From positions 2,210,001 through 2,274,000 of the forward strand of contig JAFFSR010000309.1 in assembly GCA_017163975.1 (NCBI GenBank): a stretch of DNA of 64,000 nucleotides. Reading direction: 5' to 3'. The position numbers and the translations under genes are program-made. This DNA comes from Anastatus disparis (Eukaryota; Arthropoda; Insecta; Hymenoptera; Eupelmidae). Below the pieces are notes generated by a model, which was not told where the DNA came from, did not search any database, and saw nothing but the letters and a program-made list of their open reading frames with translations. Position 1 is the first letter of the stretch. Each line of letters starts with the position of its first letter. Below, in pieces: positions 34,499 through 46,669 of the stretch.

Positions 34499-35172
34499 CA
34501 AGGAGATCACCTCACCTCCGGGAAACAGATTCGGCTGAAACTACAGGATATAATTTTTTGATGAAAAAAAATGAGCCCGTGTTTTTTCTTTTCGTCAAAT
34601 AGGACCCCTAGACAAGGATATAGACATTTTTTTTAAATATGGTGAATAAGAGCCTTTATCAGAACTTAAATAACCAAAGAACTAAGACTTTTACAAAAAA
34701 ATGCATATAAGATAAAATGAAGCGCAGATTGAATGCTTTAATTTAAGCTTTGTTGCATTAAAAAATCTTCAGTGGTTCAAAAGTTACAGGCAATTGAAAT
34801 ATATTAATGAAATAACGTGAAAAATTGATCATGTTTTATATACTAAAAATATTAAGTAAATCCGTGGTAATATTTAATTAAGAATAGCTTTCGAACAACA
34901 AAAGCTTTTTTAATGCGACAAAGCTTAAATTAAAGCATTCAATTCGTGCTTTATTTTAATTTTAATGCATCTTTTTGTAAAAGTCTTAGTTCTTTGCTTA
35001 TTTAAGTTCTTATAAAGGCTTTTATTCACCCTATTTATAAAAAAATATCTATATCCTTGTCTAGAAGGCCTATTTGACGAAAGGAAAAAACACGGGTTCA
35101 TTTTTTTCATCAAAAAATCATATCCTGCAGTTCCAATCGAATCCGTTTCCCGGAGGTGAGGTGCTCTCCTTG
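34499..35172. mobile_element. Foldback MITE with TNA duplication, copy 3
   Basis: 674-bp palindrome beginning CAAGGAGATCACCTCACCTC and ending with its near complement. TTA flanks both sides (34496-34498 and 35173-35175). Its termini (AGGAGA..., CCTCC.G) and size resemble 3665-4327 and 8198-8861, but the interior has diverged, so it is a related subfamily. The minus-strand frame at 34925-35113 is a read through the palindrome. Confidence 0.8.
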
Positions 35173-35457
35173 TTAGTCAGAAAATTAAAATTAAAGTACT
35201 TACAGTACTATTTGTATTGTAATAATGCTTACAATACTATTGGTATTGTAAGCATAGACATATTTTAATTTTTTGACCAAGGTAACGTTAATTTTGAAAC
35301 ATAGAGGCTGCTTACAAGTTGTGCCTATTAACAGTATGTTAGTAGACTCATATCAATTTATTAATATAGATTTGCTGTCATTAGCTTAAAAAAATTATTT
35401 ATTTAGCTCTATTAAATAAATCTTATTTATAAAAAAATTTGGTCAACATTTTTGTAG

Positions 35458-35705
35458 CTTCTGCTGAATCACCAACAAACACAAATCCTCAAGTATTGGG
35501 TAGCATTCAATCAGTAAATTTGGAAGCTATTTTACGCCATACTTTTGTGCCAGATTATTCAGTCCGTGCTGTCACTGAGATTTTTTACGTGAAAATTAGA
35601 AGGTCACTGTATCTTGCAGCCAAACGAGCAACTTTACTTGAGCGCAGCCAGAAGGACTCATTGAATAATCAATCAGCGGATCAATTCGACGATGAGGTAG
35701 AGAAG
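35458..35705 (+). CDS. Internal exon of a CNNM/Unextended-type metal transporter
   Basis: An 83-codon exon bounded by a TTTTTGTAG acceptor (ending 35457) and a GTAGAT donor (35706), phase 2 in and phase 0 out. It contains NPQVLGSIQSVNLEAILRHT, FVPDYSVRAVTEIFYVKI, RRSLYLAAKRATLLERSQK and QFDDEVEK. I recognise these as the end of the cyclic-nucleotide-binding homology domain of CNNM proteins (insect Unextended), membrane proteins of magnesium and other divalent metal transport. No stop or frameshift interrupts it, unlike nearly all else here. I find no other exon of the gene in the window, so its introns must be very long or the exon is an isolated fragment. Identification is from memory of the family. 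Confidence 0.7.
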
Positions 35706-35945
35706 GTAGATTTTTTAAATTTTAATATAGCTCTTAATTTCACATGTTTTATTTATAATAAAATATTATGAATATCGAATTCATTTATATTAATTTTTTA
35801 TTCCTAGAATTTTTTGAGGTTTAAACTCCTATTATATTGAGAGGCTTTATCGACAATCAGAATTTTGCATGCAACAACGCCATGTTGATATTTTTATTTT
35901 TAAAAATTTTACCAGCTGCACCTACTTTTTTATTTTTTTTTTTCA

Positions 35946-36322
35946 AGAAGATGTAAAATAAACACTATATCTGTACTCATAAATATTAACTATGTTTTTA
36001 TTTTATTGCAAAATTTCCAGCAAAGAAATGCTTTAGCTTGTAGTATGTACCATGAGGATCATTAAATTAAATTTTTAAATAAATACATTCATAAGTCATT
36101 GAGAATTTTCGGTTCCAATAGTATTTATTAAAATTTTTTTATTTTATACTAGAAATTCAAATATCTTAAAAATTAATAGATGAATTTATTTAAAAATTTA
36201 ACTAAATAATCATCATAGTACATACTAGAAGTTAATGTATTTATTTTTTTGGAAATTTAGCAGTAAAATGGAAAAATAATTAATATTTATGAGTACTAGT
36301 GTAGTGTCCGTTTTATATCTCC
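35946..36322. repeat. Palindromic repeat family P, copy 1
   Basis: About 377 bp. The left part (ACTCATAAATATTAACTATG, then ATGCTTTAGCTTGTAGTATG) pairs with the right part (CATACTAGAAGTTAATG, then TTAATATTTATGAGTACT). A half copy lies at about 38185-38325 and a further full copy at 42442-42838. Non-coding MITE-like unit. The target duplication is not clear. Confidence 0.7.
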
Positions 36323-36412
36323 TTAATTTTAGATTTTTTTAAACATCAAACCATAAAAGTGTTTGTAATACCACGAGTACTCAGCAAATGCCACCTTAAT
36401 CATCTTCTTTTT

Positions 36413-37885
36413 AGACTTGTGAAGTTAGCGCCTGTAAAAATAAAATATTAATATTTTTTAGCAATGAAAAGCTAAAACGTTTGCTCCTCATTTGCGGAAA
36501 TAGTCTCCGTGCAAATTTTCATTTGCGGATTTTTCATTTTCAAGTTATTGGAAAAACAAATTTTCCGATATAAGCGCGGCGCTAAAAATGTTTTCCTTAT
36601 TATTTCATTGAAAACTCCTGTAGAATAATATTCTTTCTAGACTAATTGATTCCTCCTTTCTTGCGGATTACATAAATATTTTCATTTAATTAATTGTTCA
36701 ATAAAATAATTAGATACCCTGGAAGAAAATTGACCATATCTTAAGCATAATTATCGGTCAACGCATGTTAAAATGAGACTTATCTAGAAATTTTTTAAAA
36801 ATCATTTCTAGAATTTCTAGATAAGTGCCATTTTAACATTTGTTGACCAGCAATTATGCCTACAATATGGTCAATTTTCTTCTAGGGTAAATCGATTTAT
36901 AATTATTTAGTGGAAAGCAGTTTAAAATCTAGTTATTTTTTAGGGATTCCTGTTCCGCTCGTTCCTATATTCTAATTTTAATATCGCGGGCGCTGAAATT
37001 ATGAAAATAAATTGAATATATTGATTATTATTCAAGGAATTTAGTACATTTAATAGCATAAATTGTTTTCTCCTCGTATGCGGATTTATTTAGAAGTAAT
37101 AAATTTACATAACTTCGAATAATTAAAATTTTTAAAAAAATCAAAATTAGTCAAAGGTAGAGTCAGCTGTTATAAGTTTACAAGGTTATAAAATTTAAAG
37201 GGACAATTTTAATTTTTGCAGACGCGTATAAATAATAAAAAAGTAACGTAAGTAAATTATATTCTTAAATAATCAAAACGATGCAACAATTAAGAATTAA
37301 AGGATTTTAACATAGTTTAGAAATTGCAATGTTTTGCTTCTCATACTTATATCTCGATATCTCGAATAATCTTACTTATAAATAAATCCGCATACGAGGA
37401 GAAAACAATTTATGCTATTAAATATACTAAATTCCTTGAATAATAATCAATATATTCAATTTATTTTCATAATTTTAGCGCCCGCGATATTAAAATTAGA
37501 ATATAGGAACGAGCGGAACAGGAATCCCTAAAAAATAACTAGATTTTAAACTGCTTTCCACTAAATAATTATAAATTGATTTATCTAATTATCTTATTGA
37601 ACAATTAATTAAATGAAAATATTTATGTAATCCGCAAGAAAGGAGGAATCAATTAGTCTAGAAAGAATATTATTTTACAGGAGTTTTCAATGAAATAATA
37701 AGGAAAACATTTTTAGCGCCACGCTTATATCGGAAAATTTGTTTTTCCAATAACTTGGAAATGAAAAATCCGCAAATGAAAATTTGCACGGAGACTATTT
37801 CCGCAAATGAGGAGCAAACGTTTTAGCTTTTCATTGCTAAAAAATATTAATATTTTATTTTTACAGGCGCTAACTTCACAAGTCT
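36413..37885. repeat. Long inverted repeat of about 1.47 kb
   Basis: The left arm, 36413-37097, begins AGACTTGTGAAGTTAGCGCC. The right arm, about 37375-37885, is its complement. A loop of about 280 bp separates them. Identity is high by eye except for a 171-bp MITE in the left arm (36717-36887). Short motifs of type TCCTCRTWTGCGG recur within the arms. No coding capacity. It could form a long RNA hairpin if transcribed. Confidence 0.85.
36717..36887. mobile_element. MITE with TA duplication, termini CCCTGGAAGAAAATTGACC
   Basis: 171-bp palindrome flanked by TA (36715-36716 and 36888-36889). The right arm of the surrounding inverted repeat (about 37585) lacks it and carries a single TA, so it gives the empty site. 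Termini resemble those of the larger element at 58852-59749 and the isolated CCCTGGTAGAAAATTCAGG at 41767. Confidence 0.9.
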
Positions 37886-39013
37886 CTTCTTTTTATATCC
37901 TGATTCATCTATCTTCTTCACCTTCGTCTTATTCAAAAGCAATTTTCACAGTATCAAATCATTATTCCGTTATAGATTCTTACCACTCTGATCATATAGG
38001 GTGTCTTAAACCTCTCGAAAAGCTTCCTCATTCTTAGCTTTTGCTCTTTGTTTTAGTAGCAGTGAATGTGCTGTTTGATCTTTGATATTGCTGGCAAAAA
38101 AAGGCCTTAAAAAACTACCAATTTTAGCATCCAATTGGTAGTAACCGAAATAAGCTTTACTGATCATAATACACTTACCGACACTATTACCAAATTTCTT
38201 TGAAAATTTAACTGAATAATCTTTATAGTATATACTATAAGCTAATGCATTTATTTGCTGAAAATTTTGCAATAAAATGGAGACATAGTTAATATTTATG
38301 AGTACAGGTGTGGAAAAATTGTAAATTATTTTTGTAAGGTGATGTAATAGGGTGTATGTTTAATACATAGTAACCGGCATTGCAGTTTCCCGAATTTTTA
38401 ATCTTTATTAAAAATATAATGACATATCTTTATATTATGCTTTTTATTAATTAAAATTGAAGTAGTAGTGGGCGATACGTATTGATATTTTGAAATATCG
38501 AGTTGTTGTTAAAAATATCGATATTTTATATCTATATTTTTACGACCCGTAATCATCTATATCAATATTTTTTACTGTCGAACTATTTCAAAAATATTTT
38601 TTATGTATTGATTTTTAATTTCGTATATTTTGTTAGACAAAGATAAATATTTCTACCAATACTGACACGTGCGCTCCTTGTAGCTAGAATTAGAAACAAA
38701 TAGATTAGCGTAGACCGGTATTAACTGTACACAGAAAAACGTTATTTTAATAATTTTTTGTTCTAAGACAAAAAAATTTTGTTTTTACCTTTGCAGTTTG
38801 CTTTTACTATTTGAAACTTCTGTACAATGCATTTCACAAATTCATAACGTTGAAAGTAATTTATTCATTTTAAAAAGTAGTTATAATTCATTTAATATAC
38901 TTTAATAATAACTTTTGGACAGATTAATATTTTTCAATGTAATGAAGATTAGAGAACATTTGTTAGATGCTTTGTATAATTTTGGTGGATCATGTAAAAT
39001 AAACATGGACCGA
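37886..39013. other. Unannotated stretch with a half copy of repeat P
   Basis: 38185-38325 matches one half of the palindromic repeat at 35946-36322. The rest is AT-rich, with small inverted motifs (TATCGATATT at about 38518) and no protein-like frame that I trust. Confidence 0.45.
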
Positions 39014-39017
39014 TTAA

Positions 39018-39398
39018 GAAGGGGCCGAACTATCTGTCTTTGTCTAATAGCGTTTTTCATCATTTATGTAAACACTATCCGGTATAACAAGAAAAAAATA
39101 GCAGCCCCCGCTAGATATTAATATAATTAGTAAATTTTGTAATAGCAACCAAATTTCTTACCGCATAGTTTTTGACTAATTAGAGACCTACTAGCAATCT
39201 AGAATATAACCTATCTTTTTTTGGTAGGTCTCTAATTATTCAAAAACTACGCAGTGAAAAAATTTAGTTGTTATTACAAAATTTACTAATTATACTAATA
39301 TCTAGCGGGGGCTGTTATTTTTTTCTTATTATACCGGGTAGTGTTTACATAAATGATGAAAAACGCTATTAGACAAACACAGATAGTTTGGCCCCTTC
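39018..39398. mobile_element. MITE with TTAA duplication, termini GAAGGGGCC
   Basis: 381-bp palindrome starting GAAGGGGCCGAACTATCTG, ending in the complement, with TTAA at 39014-39017 and 39399-39402. Halves of about 180 bp pair closely. Non-coding. Confidence 0.85.
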
Positions 39399-39402
39399 TT
39401 AA

Positions 39403-41570
39403 GAGAGAAAAAGATAGTAGAACCGAGCAAGATGCTCGCCGAGTCAGTTGTGTATTAAAAATCGTCATGTCAATCAGGACAACGAAACCTAACCTAACTG
39501 GGAAAAAAATCTCATCTTATTAAAGATACCTTACTTTCAAAAATTCCCATTACTTAGTTTCATAAATTAGGCTTTTTTATCCATACAATAGAAACGGTTA
39601 CACTAAAATGCACGCATGAGAAAATTATCATGTCAATAGAGACTAGGAAACCTAACCAAACCAGCGAAAAACGCTATCTAATGGAAGATATCTTACTTTC
39701 CGAAATCTTCATCACTTTGTTTGACGAATTAGCCGTTTCTCATTGATGCAATAAGAAAGCTGACACTAAAATGCATGTATTAAAAAATCATCATGTCAAT
39801 CGAGACAACAGAACCTAACCAAAACGGCGAAAAATCCCATGTCATCAAAGATATCTTACCATAAAAACTTTCCATGACTTCGGTTAATAGATAAGCCTTC
39901 TTTTGTCGATGCTATAACAAAGGCAACACTTGAATGCTTGTATAAAAACATTAGAATGTTAATAGAGACTATGGAACTTAACTTATCCAGCGAAAAATGT
40001 CATCTAATGGAAGATATCTTACTTTGCAAAATTCCCATGATTTCTTTTAAAGGATTGGCCTTTTTTCATCTAGTCGATAAGAAAAGCAACCCAAAAATGC
40101 GTATTTAAAGCAATTATCGTGTCATTAGTGAATACGGAACCTAACCCATCCGGTGAAAAATGCAATCTAATTAGAGATATATTGTTTTTTTTTTTTTTTT
40201 AAAAAGATTAATATATAAAGGATATTGTCCTCTATATAATTAACCTTTTTTATATGGTGAAGTTGAGGGAGTCCAGTCCTGTACTTGTTTAACACATTAC
40301 ATAAGGCTAGACTGTCAGACCCACCATACCGAAAACTTTGACTACCGATGGATGGTCTGCCACTTTTGTGACCAACAATCAACCGATACTCAATGACGTG
40401 GGATTTTTTAAGAGTCGCGATATGGGTAACACATACACTAATTTTTTTTCAAAAAAAAGTCAGAGCTGCTTGGCCAGGATTCGAACCCGTGCCCACCGAG
40501 TTGAAGGCAAGAGCTCTATCCGTTACGCCACTGCGCTCCTTAATTAGAGATATATTACTTTAAAAAATTCCCATGTTTTTCTTTGATGGATTAGCCTTTT
40601 TTATCGATGCAATAACAAAGACGACATTAAAATGTGCGTATAAAGCAATTATCATATCAATAGAGACTACGGAACCTAACCTATCTGGCGAAAAATGTAA
40701 TCTCATTAAAGATATCTTACTTGAAAAAATTCCTATTTCTTTTTTGATGGATTAGCCTTTTTTCGATGTGATATTAAAATCGGAACTAGAATGCATGTAT
40801 AAATAAATCATCATCTTATGAGAATATTTTCATGTATGCATTTGAGTGTCGCCTTTCTTATTGCATAAATAAATAAAAGATAATCAATCGAACAAAGACA
40901 TGGGAGCTTTTTAAAGTAAGATATCTTTAATTAGATGGCATTTTTGGCCGGTTAGGTTAGTTTCCCTAGTATCGATTAACATAATGATTTTTTTATACAT
41001 GCATTTAGGTGTCACTTTGGTTATTGCATCGATAAAAAAAGGCTTATTCATCAAACCAAGTTATCGTTATTTTTTAAAGTAAAATATTTTCAATAAGATA
41101 GGATTTTTCGCCGGTTTCGTTAGGTTACGTAGTCTCGAATGACATGATGATTTTTTTGTACAAGCATTCTAGTGTCGCCTTTGTTATTGTATTGATAAAA
41201 AAAGGCTAATTAATCAAACAAAGACATTAAAATTTCGCAAAGTAAGATGTCTTATAGATGTCATAATTAGATGGCATGTTTCGCTGGTTAGGTTAGGTTT
41301 CCTAGTCTCGATTGTCGTGATGATTTCTTTATACATGCATTTCAATTTCGCCTTTCTCATCGCATCGAGAAAAAGGGCTTATCCATAAAAAAAGTCATGG
41401 GAAGTTATTAAAGTAAAATATCTTTAATTAGATGGGATTATTTGCCGGTCAGGTTAGGTTCCGTAATCTCAAATGACATGATGATCTTTTTATACACGTG
41501 TTTTAGTGTTGCCTTCTTTATCGCATTGAAAAAAGGCTTATAGATCAAACGAAAATATGATAATTTTTTT
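39403..41570. repeat. Satellite of about 163 bp with an orientation switch
   Basis: Tandem units contain ATCATGTCAATAGAGAC, GGAACCTAACC, GGCGAAAAATG, AAAGATATCTTACTTT and GATTAGCCTTTTT. From 39403 to about 40800 they run one way; from about 40815 to 41570 they run as the reverse complement (AAGATATCTTTAATTAGATGG, GGTTAGGTT, CGATTG.CATGATGAT). Unit starts are about 161-165 bp apart. A SINE interrupts one unit (40184-40540). Units differ by many substitutions, so the array is not recent. Confidence 0.85.
40184..40540 (-). mobile_element. tRNA-headed SINE with 16-bp target duplication
   Basis: In sense (minus) it starts AGGAGCGCAGTGGCGTAACG, with a pol III A box in 40531-40512 and a B box GGTTCGAATCC at 40487-40477. 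It ends in a poly(A) run at about 40200-40185. The 16 bases TAATTAGAGATATATT stand on both sides (40168-40183 and 40541-40556). The length is 357 bp. The satellite unit it interrupts is otherwise continuous. The well-preserved duplication suggests a fairly recent insertion, probably made by a LINE partner. Confidence 0.9.
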
Positions 41571-42023
41571 TAGTATATTATAATTGTATCTCTTTATTAA
41601 TTGTTTTAAGAGTTTTCTGTGATAATATATATTTAAGCGCTGCTCCCTCTCCACTAGCTATATAGCTCTTCAAAACTTTTAAATATTGTATTAGATATAT
41701 AAATTGCGAATATGTATGATTTGGAGAAAATTTGTATATATGATTGTAATTATTTATCTATTTTGTCCCTGGTAGAAAATTCAGGATAAAAATATGCTCA
41801 GTAAACTAACGGTTAGCGATATCTCGTCACGCCGTAGTCGCGATAAATAACCGATGTATACGATGAAATATTGAAGACATTTATTACAATTTCATGTATT
41901 AGATAAAAAGCATAACACCAAAAACAATTAATTAAAACTTCTTTTTGATTATTCAAAATTAATTATAGACAGTAATGAAATAAATTATAAATAGTTATTT
42001 ATATTAATTAAAATTAAATAGTA

Positions 42024-42074
<51 letters not shown>

Positions 42075-42441
42075 TTCATATTACAAAAAAATTTCAATAT
42101 CAAAACTAATTCTCTAATGTATAGAATAAAAAATTAAATTAATAGAATTTTGAAATTTTGATATGAGAATACTTTTTATAAATAACTTTTTAATAACTTT
42201 GAATAATGGTAAATTTTTTAAATAATTTGTAGAATTGAATGCTAATTAAATTTAGTTTTAACATGAAGTTAATTATTTAAGTTGGAAATGTATATAATAA
42301 AATAATATAACTATTTATAAGTTATTACTTAATAATAATTTTTAAACTTTTGATTAATAGTTTAAAATAATATTAAATATATGATTATCATTTTAATAGT
42401 TTTTATAAAATATTATGTAAATTTTATGAGTATAAATTATT
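41571..42441. other. Unannotated stretch with microsatellite
   Basis: Contains a lone MITE end CCCTGGTAGAAAATTCAGG at 41767-41785 and an (AT)n run at about 42021-42068. No gene-like frame. Confidence 0.5.
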
Positions 42442-42838
42442 TAAGGAGATGTTGAATAGATACTACACTTGCACCCATTAATATTGACTATATTTCCGTT
42501 ATATTTCAAAATTTTGAATAAAGAAATGCATGATATAGTATGTATCACAAAGATTATTCAGTTAAATTTCTAAATAAATTTATTCATTTGTTATTGAGAA
42601 GTTTGGATTCCAATATTATTTAGTAAAATTTTTCTATTTGGGATCAGAAATCTAAATATTTTGAAAACTAATGATTATTGGATTAATTTAAAAATTTAAA
42701 TAAATAATCATCATGGTATATACTTCCAGTTAATACATTCTTTTCATGGAAATTCAGCAATAGAATGGAAAGACAATTGAATATGACAGTTAAATGGAAA
42801 GACAGTTGTATTCAGTGTCCTTTTTATATTTCCTTATA
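42442..42838. repeat. Palindromic repeat family P, copy 3
   Basis: About 397 bp. The two halves pair (AGGAGATGTTGAATAGATAC against TGTCCTTTTTATATTTCCT, and GCATGATATAGTATGTAT against ATGGTATATACTTCCAG). Related to 35946-36322, with extra AT-rich divergence. Non-coding. Confidence 0.65.
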
Positions 42839-43079
42839 GTAAAATATAATTTAACTTTTTTTTTAATTAAATTTTATAGTTGCATCCCTCTGGTTAGAGT
42901 ATTAGCAACTATAGGTACTTTATTGAAATTACATATTTACTTACAATAATTGACGTACAATAGATACATGTATATGTTATTTTATAATTTGAACGTTATA
43001 TATTATTTTTGAGATCTGTTGAGTCTATTAACTTGATAACTTTCTTAATTGGGTTGTTATTGTTCAATATTTCTTTTAA

Positions 43080-45232
43080 ATTATTTTTTATTTTTAATGA
43101 TTTTCTAAGATTACTGTATTTGGAGCACTGAAATAAGATATGTTCAACACTATTTTTTCATATTGCATTTCTCACATTGGTTGGATGTATTCTTATTGAT
43201 AGCTGATTGATGAGCTAGTCGGGTGTGGCCTATGCGTAGTCTGGTGATGATTACTTGATTTTTCCTATTTAGTTTGGTGTTTGGGTTATTTTCATGGATA
43301 TCGTTTCTTATTTTGCTGATAAAGCTGTTTCCTTTTTTCCACTGATTATTCCATTTTTTTAGTATGTTAAGTTTGATTTTTTCTTTGTAGATCGTCCTTC
43401 GTAATTTTTTAATTTATGTTTGAGTGTATTAGTTGGCTCGCGTTTTTCGCTGCTATTATTGTTTCTTGTTTTATTAATGAATTAGTTTTGTAGTGGGTGA
43501 TTTTAATTTTGCCATCTGTACTTATTAGTTCTCTATGGATATTGTATTTTATGGTATTGTTGCTTTTTTGATTCCTTAGTCTACGGATATATTCTATGTC
43601 TGTGTAAATTATTATTTCATTTTTATTACTGTTTTTTGCACATTCTATTGCCATTAATAAATTGATTGTTTGAAGGTTGTTGTTTTTAATCCATTTGGGG
43701 TATTTATGCAATATTTGTTCTCCATTAGGTAATACTATTGCACTTCCGGTTGAGTTGTTATTTTTATAAGTTGCTGTATATATTTTGCAGTCACTAATGT
43801 TATTGCTCAAAGTTTCATTGGTGCTTGATGCTGGTTGGTCCAGTATGAATGAGTTAAAGTCTCGTTTTTTTGATCCGGGACACAGACAAGCTTGTTTTAT
43901 TAGATATGTTTGGTATTTCTCTATTTTGTATTTTTTTGCGTTGGTGCTGAATCTGTAGTAGAACGGTTTCTTGTATTTTTTTTAAGATTATAGTCTATTG
44001 TGTTGTTTTGTTTTATTAAAATTCCATGTACTTGATTTTTGGGTGTCGTTAATATTTTTGTACTATAGTTGAGTGTGTTTTAGATTCTTCTGTATTCTAA
44101 TGGTATCATGTTGCATTCACTTAATATATTATTGATTGGGCTGGTTATATAGCTCCTGTTGCGATTCTCATACTTGCATTTAAGACTGTGTCCAGTTTTT
44201 TAAGTATGTGCTTTTTGGCTGAGCCATATACAGTGCTACACTGTTAAAAATAATATTAAATTTAATGTAAAATATGAAACTAGCTTCCAAACATTTCATT
44301 AAAATTAATAATTTTATTGTAATTTTAATATAAAATTAATAATTTTATTGTAATTTTAATATAAAATTAATAATTTTATTGTAATTTTAATATAAAATTA
44401 ATAATTTTATTCTAATTTTAATATAAAATTGTATAAAATTTAAAGTAAAAATTGAAATTTCAATAATAGTATCGGAAGCAAATTTCATAATTTTTAACAG
44501 TGTACCATAGTCAATAAAACTTTGGATTATGGCTTTATATGTGTTTTTAATGATGTTTCCGTTTGTTCCTCAGTTTTTAGCCGATAGTGTTTTGAGTATG
44601 TTTATTTTTTGTATGCACTGTGCTTTTAGATTTACTATGTGATTGTTTCATGTTAATTTGTTGCCGAATGTCAGTCCTTATATTTTTATTTTTTCGACTA
44701 GTTCAATTAGATTTTTTTTTATATATAGTTTGGGCTCTTCTGGTTTTTGTTTGTTGTTGAATAGGATAGCTTTAGTTTTATTTTTTGAGAATTTAAAACC
44801 AGTTTGGTTAACAAAATCATTTTTTTTTGTAGAGTGTTTTGCATGATTATTTCACTTGTTTTAATATTGTTTCCTTTAATAAAGAGGGTTATATCGTCTG
44901 CAAATATGGTAAAATTGACCGGTTTTTGTATGCAGTCTTGTATATCATTTATTGCTATTAGGAATAAGATTACATTTAGTACAGACCCCTGTGGTACACC
45001 ATTGTCTATGAGTACTGACTTAGATAGTTCGTTTCCTACTCCGACTTGAATAGACCTATGTTTTAGGAAATTTTTAATGAAGTGATACATTCGGCCGTTT
45101 ATTTTGTATTTTTTTGATATTTTTAAAATTCTATCCTTCCATACTAAATCATATGCCTTTTCTAGATCCAGGCAAACTGCTAATCGGTGTTGATTACTTG
45201 CTAATGCTTCACATATTTCTGATTCGACATAT
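43080..45232 (-). pseudogene. Jockey/I-like non-LTR reverse transcriptase with RNase H (5'-truncated pseudogene)
   Basis: On the minus strand from 45232 the frames give CLDLEKAYDLVWKDRIL (about 45178), NGVPQGSVL (about 45005) and the catalytic FADDITLFI (about 44910). Further on, at 43810-43409, there is an RNase H-like region with KIYTATYKNNN, LLMAIECAKNS, EIIIYTDIEYI and ITHYKTNS. Near 43160 a CEKCNMKK block recalls the C-terminal zinc motif of jockey- and I-type ORF2. The first RNase H Asp and other key residues are lost, stops are frequent, and a MITE (44239-44502) sits inside. The element is cut at about 45232 within the fingers region. Confidence 0.75.
44239..44502. mobile_element. MITE with TA duplication, termini CACTGTTAAAAAT
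   Basis: 264 bp with inverted ends CACTGTTAAAAAT and flanking TA (44237-44238 and 44503-44504), a Tc1/mariner-type signature. The interior consists of four or so tandem 32-bp units ATAAAATTAATAATTTTATT plus GTAATTTTAAT. Confidence 0.85.
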
Positions 45233-45540
45233 TAAACTTTGACAACAAATTCAACATAATGAAATGATTGTACTTTCAATTATCATATTTAATACAAATT
45301 TTAGAGTGATATTACAGAATATTATTTTTTTCGTATTTATAATAAGTGTTTTGCAAATAATAAGTAAATTTTCCTCTGAAATGTTTACTTTTTAGGGGAA
45401 ATTTTATTTCTATCTAGACAGTTCATAGATATAAATTCATAATTATAGACATAATTAGAAAAATTTATTCATATTTCATATATTTTCCTATCTTTATAAT
45501 TGACTATTAAAAAAAATTTAATATTAAATAAATAATTTTT
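45233..45540. other. AT-rich spacer
   Basis: Between the truncated non-LTR element and the next MITE. No gene, repeat end or motif recognised. Confidence 0.4.
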
Positions 45541-45544
45541 TTAA

Positions 45545-46183
45545 GGTGGCTCAAGCGATTTTTTCTAAAAAAGTGAAACTATCAAAAATTTGTATTAAAA
45601 TATTCTTTATATCGTAATATTTCGATATTTATTTTGAAAAATAGAGGTTGACGAACTATTTTTAAAGAAAAAGATGTTTTAATAATTGTAAATAATACAT
45701 GTGCTCTTATGGGACTGAATCATAAATTAGGTTTTACGGTAATATAAAAAAGTACAAGTTAAAATAAAAATTATACACTTATAGTTTGTTTCACGGAGAT
45801 CATTTTTCAAGAAGAAAAAAAGGACTTGACGAAGAAATACAAGAGAAAATAAATCTAAAAGAATGCGAAATAGAATTTGCTACACATAATGGCAGCTTCT
45901 GCGCATGCGCGTCAGATACAGACGCCATACGTAAAGCTAACGTGCGTTCAGAGTGCTCAAAACCAACAAAACAGCAGGGACGTACCATAGTAAAACTTGT
46001 AATGAGAAACAAAACAAAAAATTTTCTTTCTTTTTTATTACTTTTGATTACTTAAAATTGTTTTCTTATCATAAGGAATAATCAATAATACTATTTAATT
46101 AGTTATAATAGCTTTATCAATAAAAACATTTTGATGTCGCAGACAGGGCCCCGCTTGATACGGCACCAAGCGCTTGAGCCACC
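45545..46183. mobile_element. MITE with TTAA duplication, termini GGTGGCTCAAGCG
   Basis: Inverted ends GGTGGCTCAAGCG and CGCTTGAGCCACC, flanked by TTAA (45541-45544 and 46184-46187). The length is 639 bp. A GC-richer core at about 45895-46000 contains GCGCATGCGCG. The plus-strand frame at 45786-46055 shows no domain I recognise, so I do not call it a gene. Confidence 0.8.
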
Positions 46184-46187
46184 TTAA

Positions 46188-46608
46188 ATTGTGTTTCATA
46201 AAATTTATGTTAAAACGATATTGATAAAAATATTTTTACATCATGCAATGATAATTTTTCAAATGAGGTAATTTAATATTTTTTAAAAATTAATATATTT
46301 CCCTTAATAAAAATATTATTGCTTTAATGAAATGAATTTTAAAATATTTAATTGTTAACAATTTTTATATAAATGACATTTCATTTAAATACAAACACGT
46401 GTACAAATGAAAATGTAATTAATGTTAAATGTATGTTATTTATAAAAAATTGTTATCATGTAACTTTTTAAATAATATATTTTCATGAAAACTAATTTTA
46501 ATACTTGATTCTCTGAATGATAACTAAATAAAATTTTAATTTAATAAATTAAGTTATACAATTATAAATGTATAATATTTATATAACTGTTCATCAAATG
46601 AAATTATT

Positions 46609-46669
<61 letters not shown>

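Noticed and set aside
37807..38037. Second host exon after a TTTTTACAG acceptor at about 37866
   Set aside because: The acceptor lies within the right arm of the inverted repeat and the following frame has no recognisable motif.
40184..40540. A functional tRNA gene
   Set aside because: A and B boxes are present, but the sequence continues into a long body with a poly(A) tail and a 16-bp target duplication, so it is a SINE.
45786..46055. 90-codon frame inside a TTAA MITE
   Set aside because: No recognisable motif, and it lies in a non-autonomous element.
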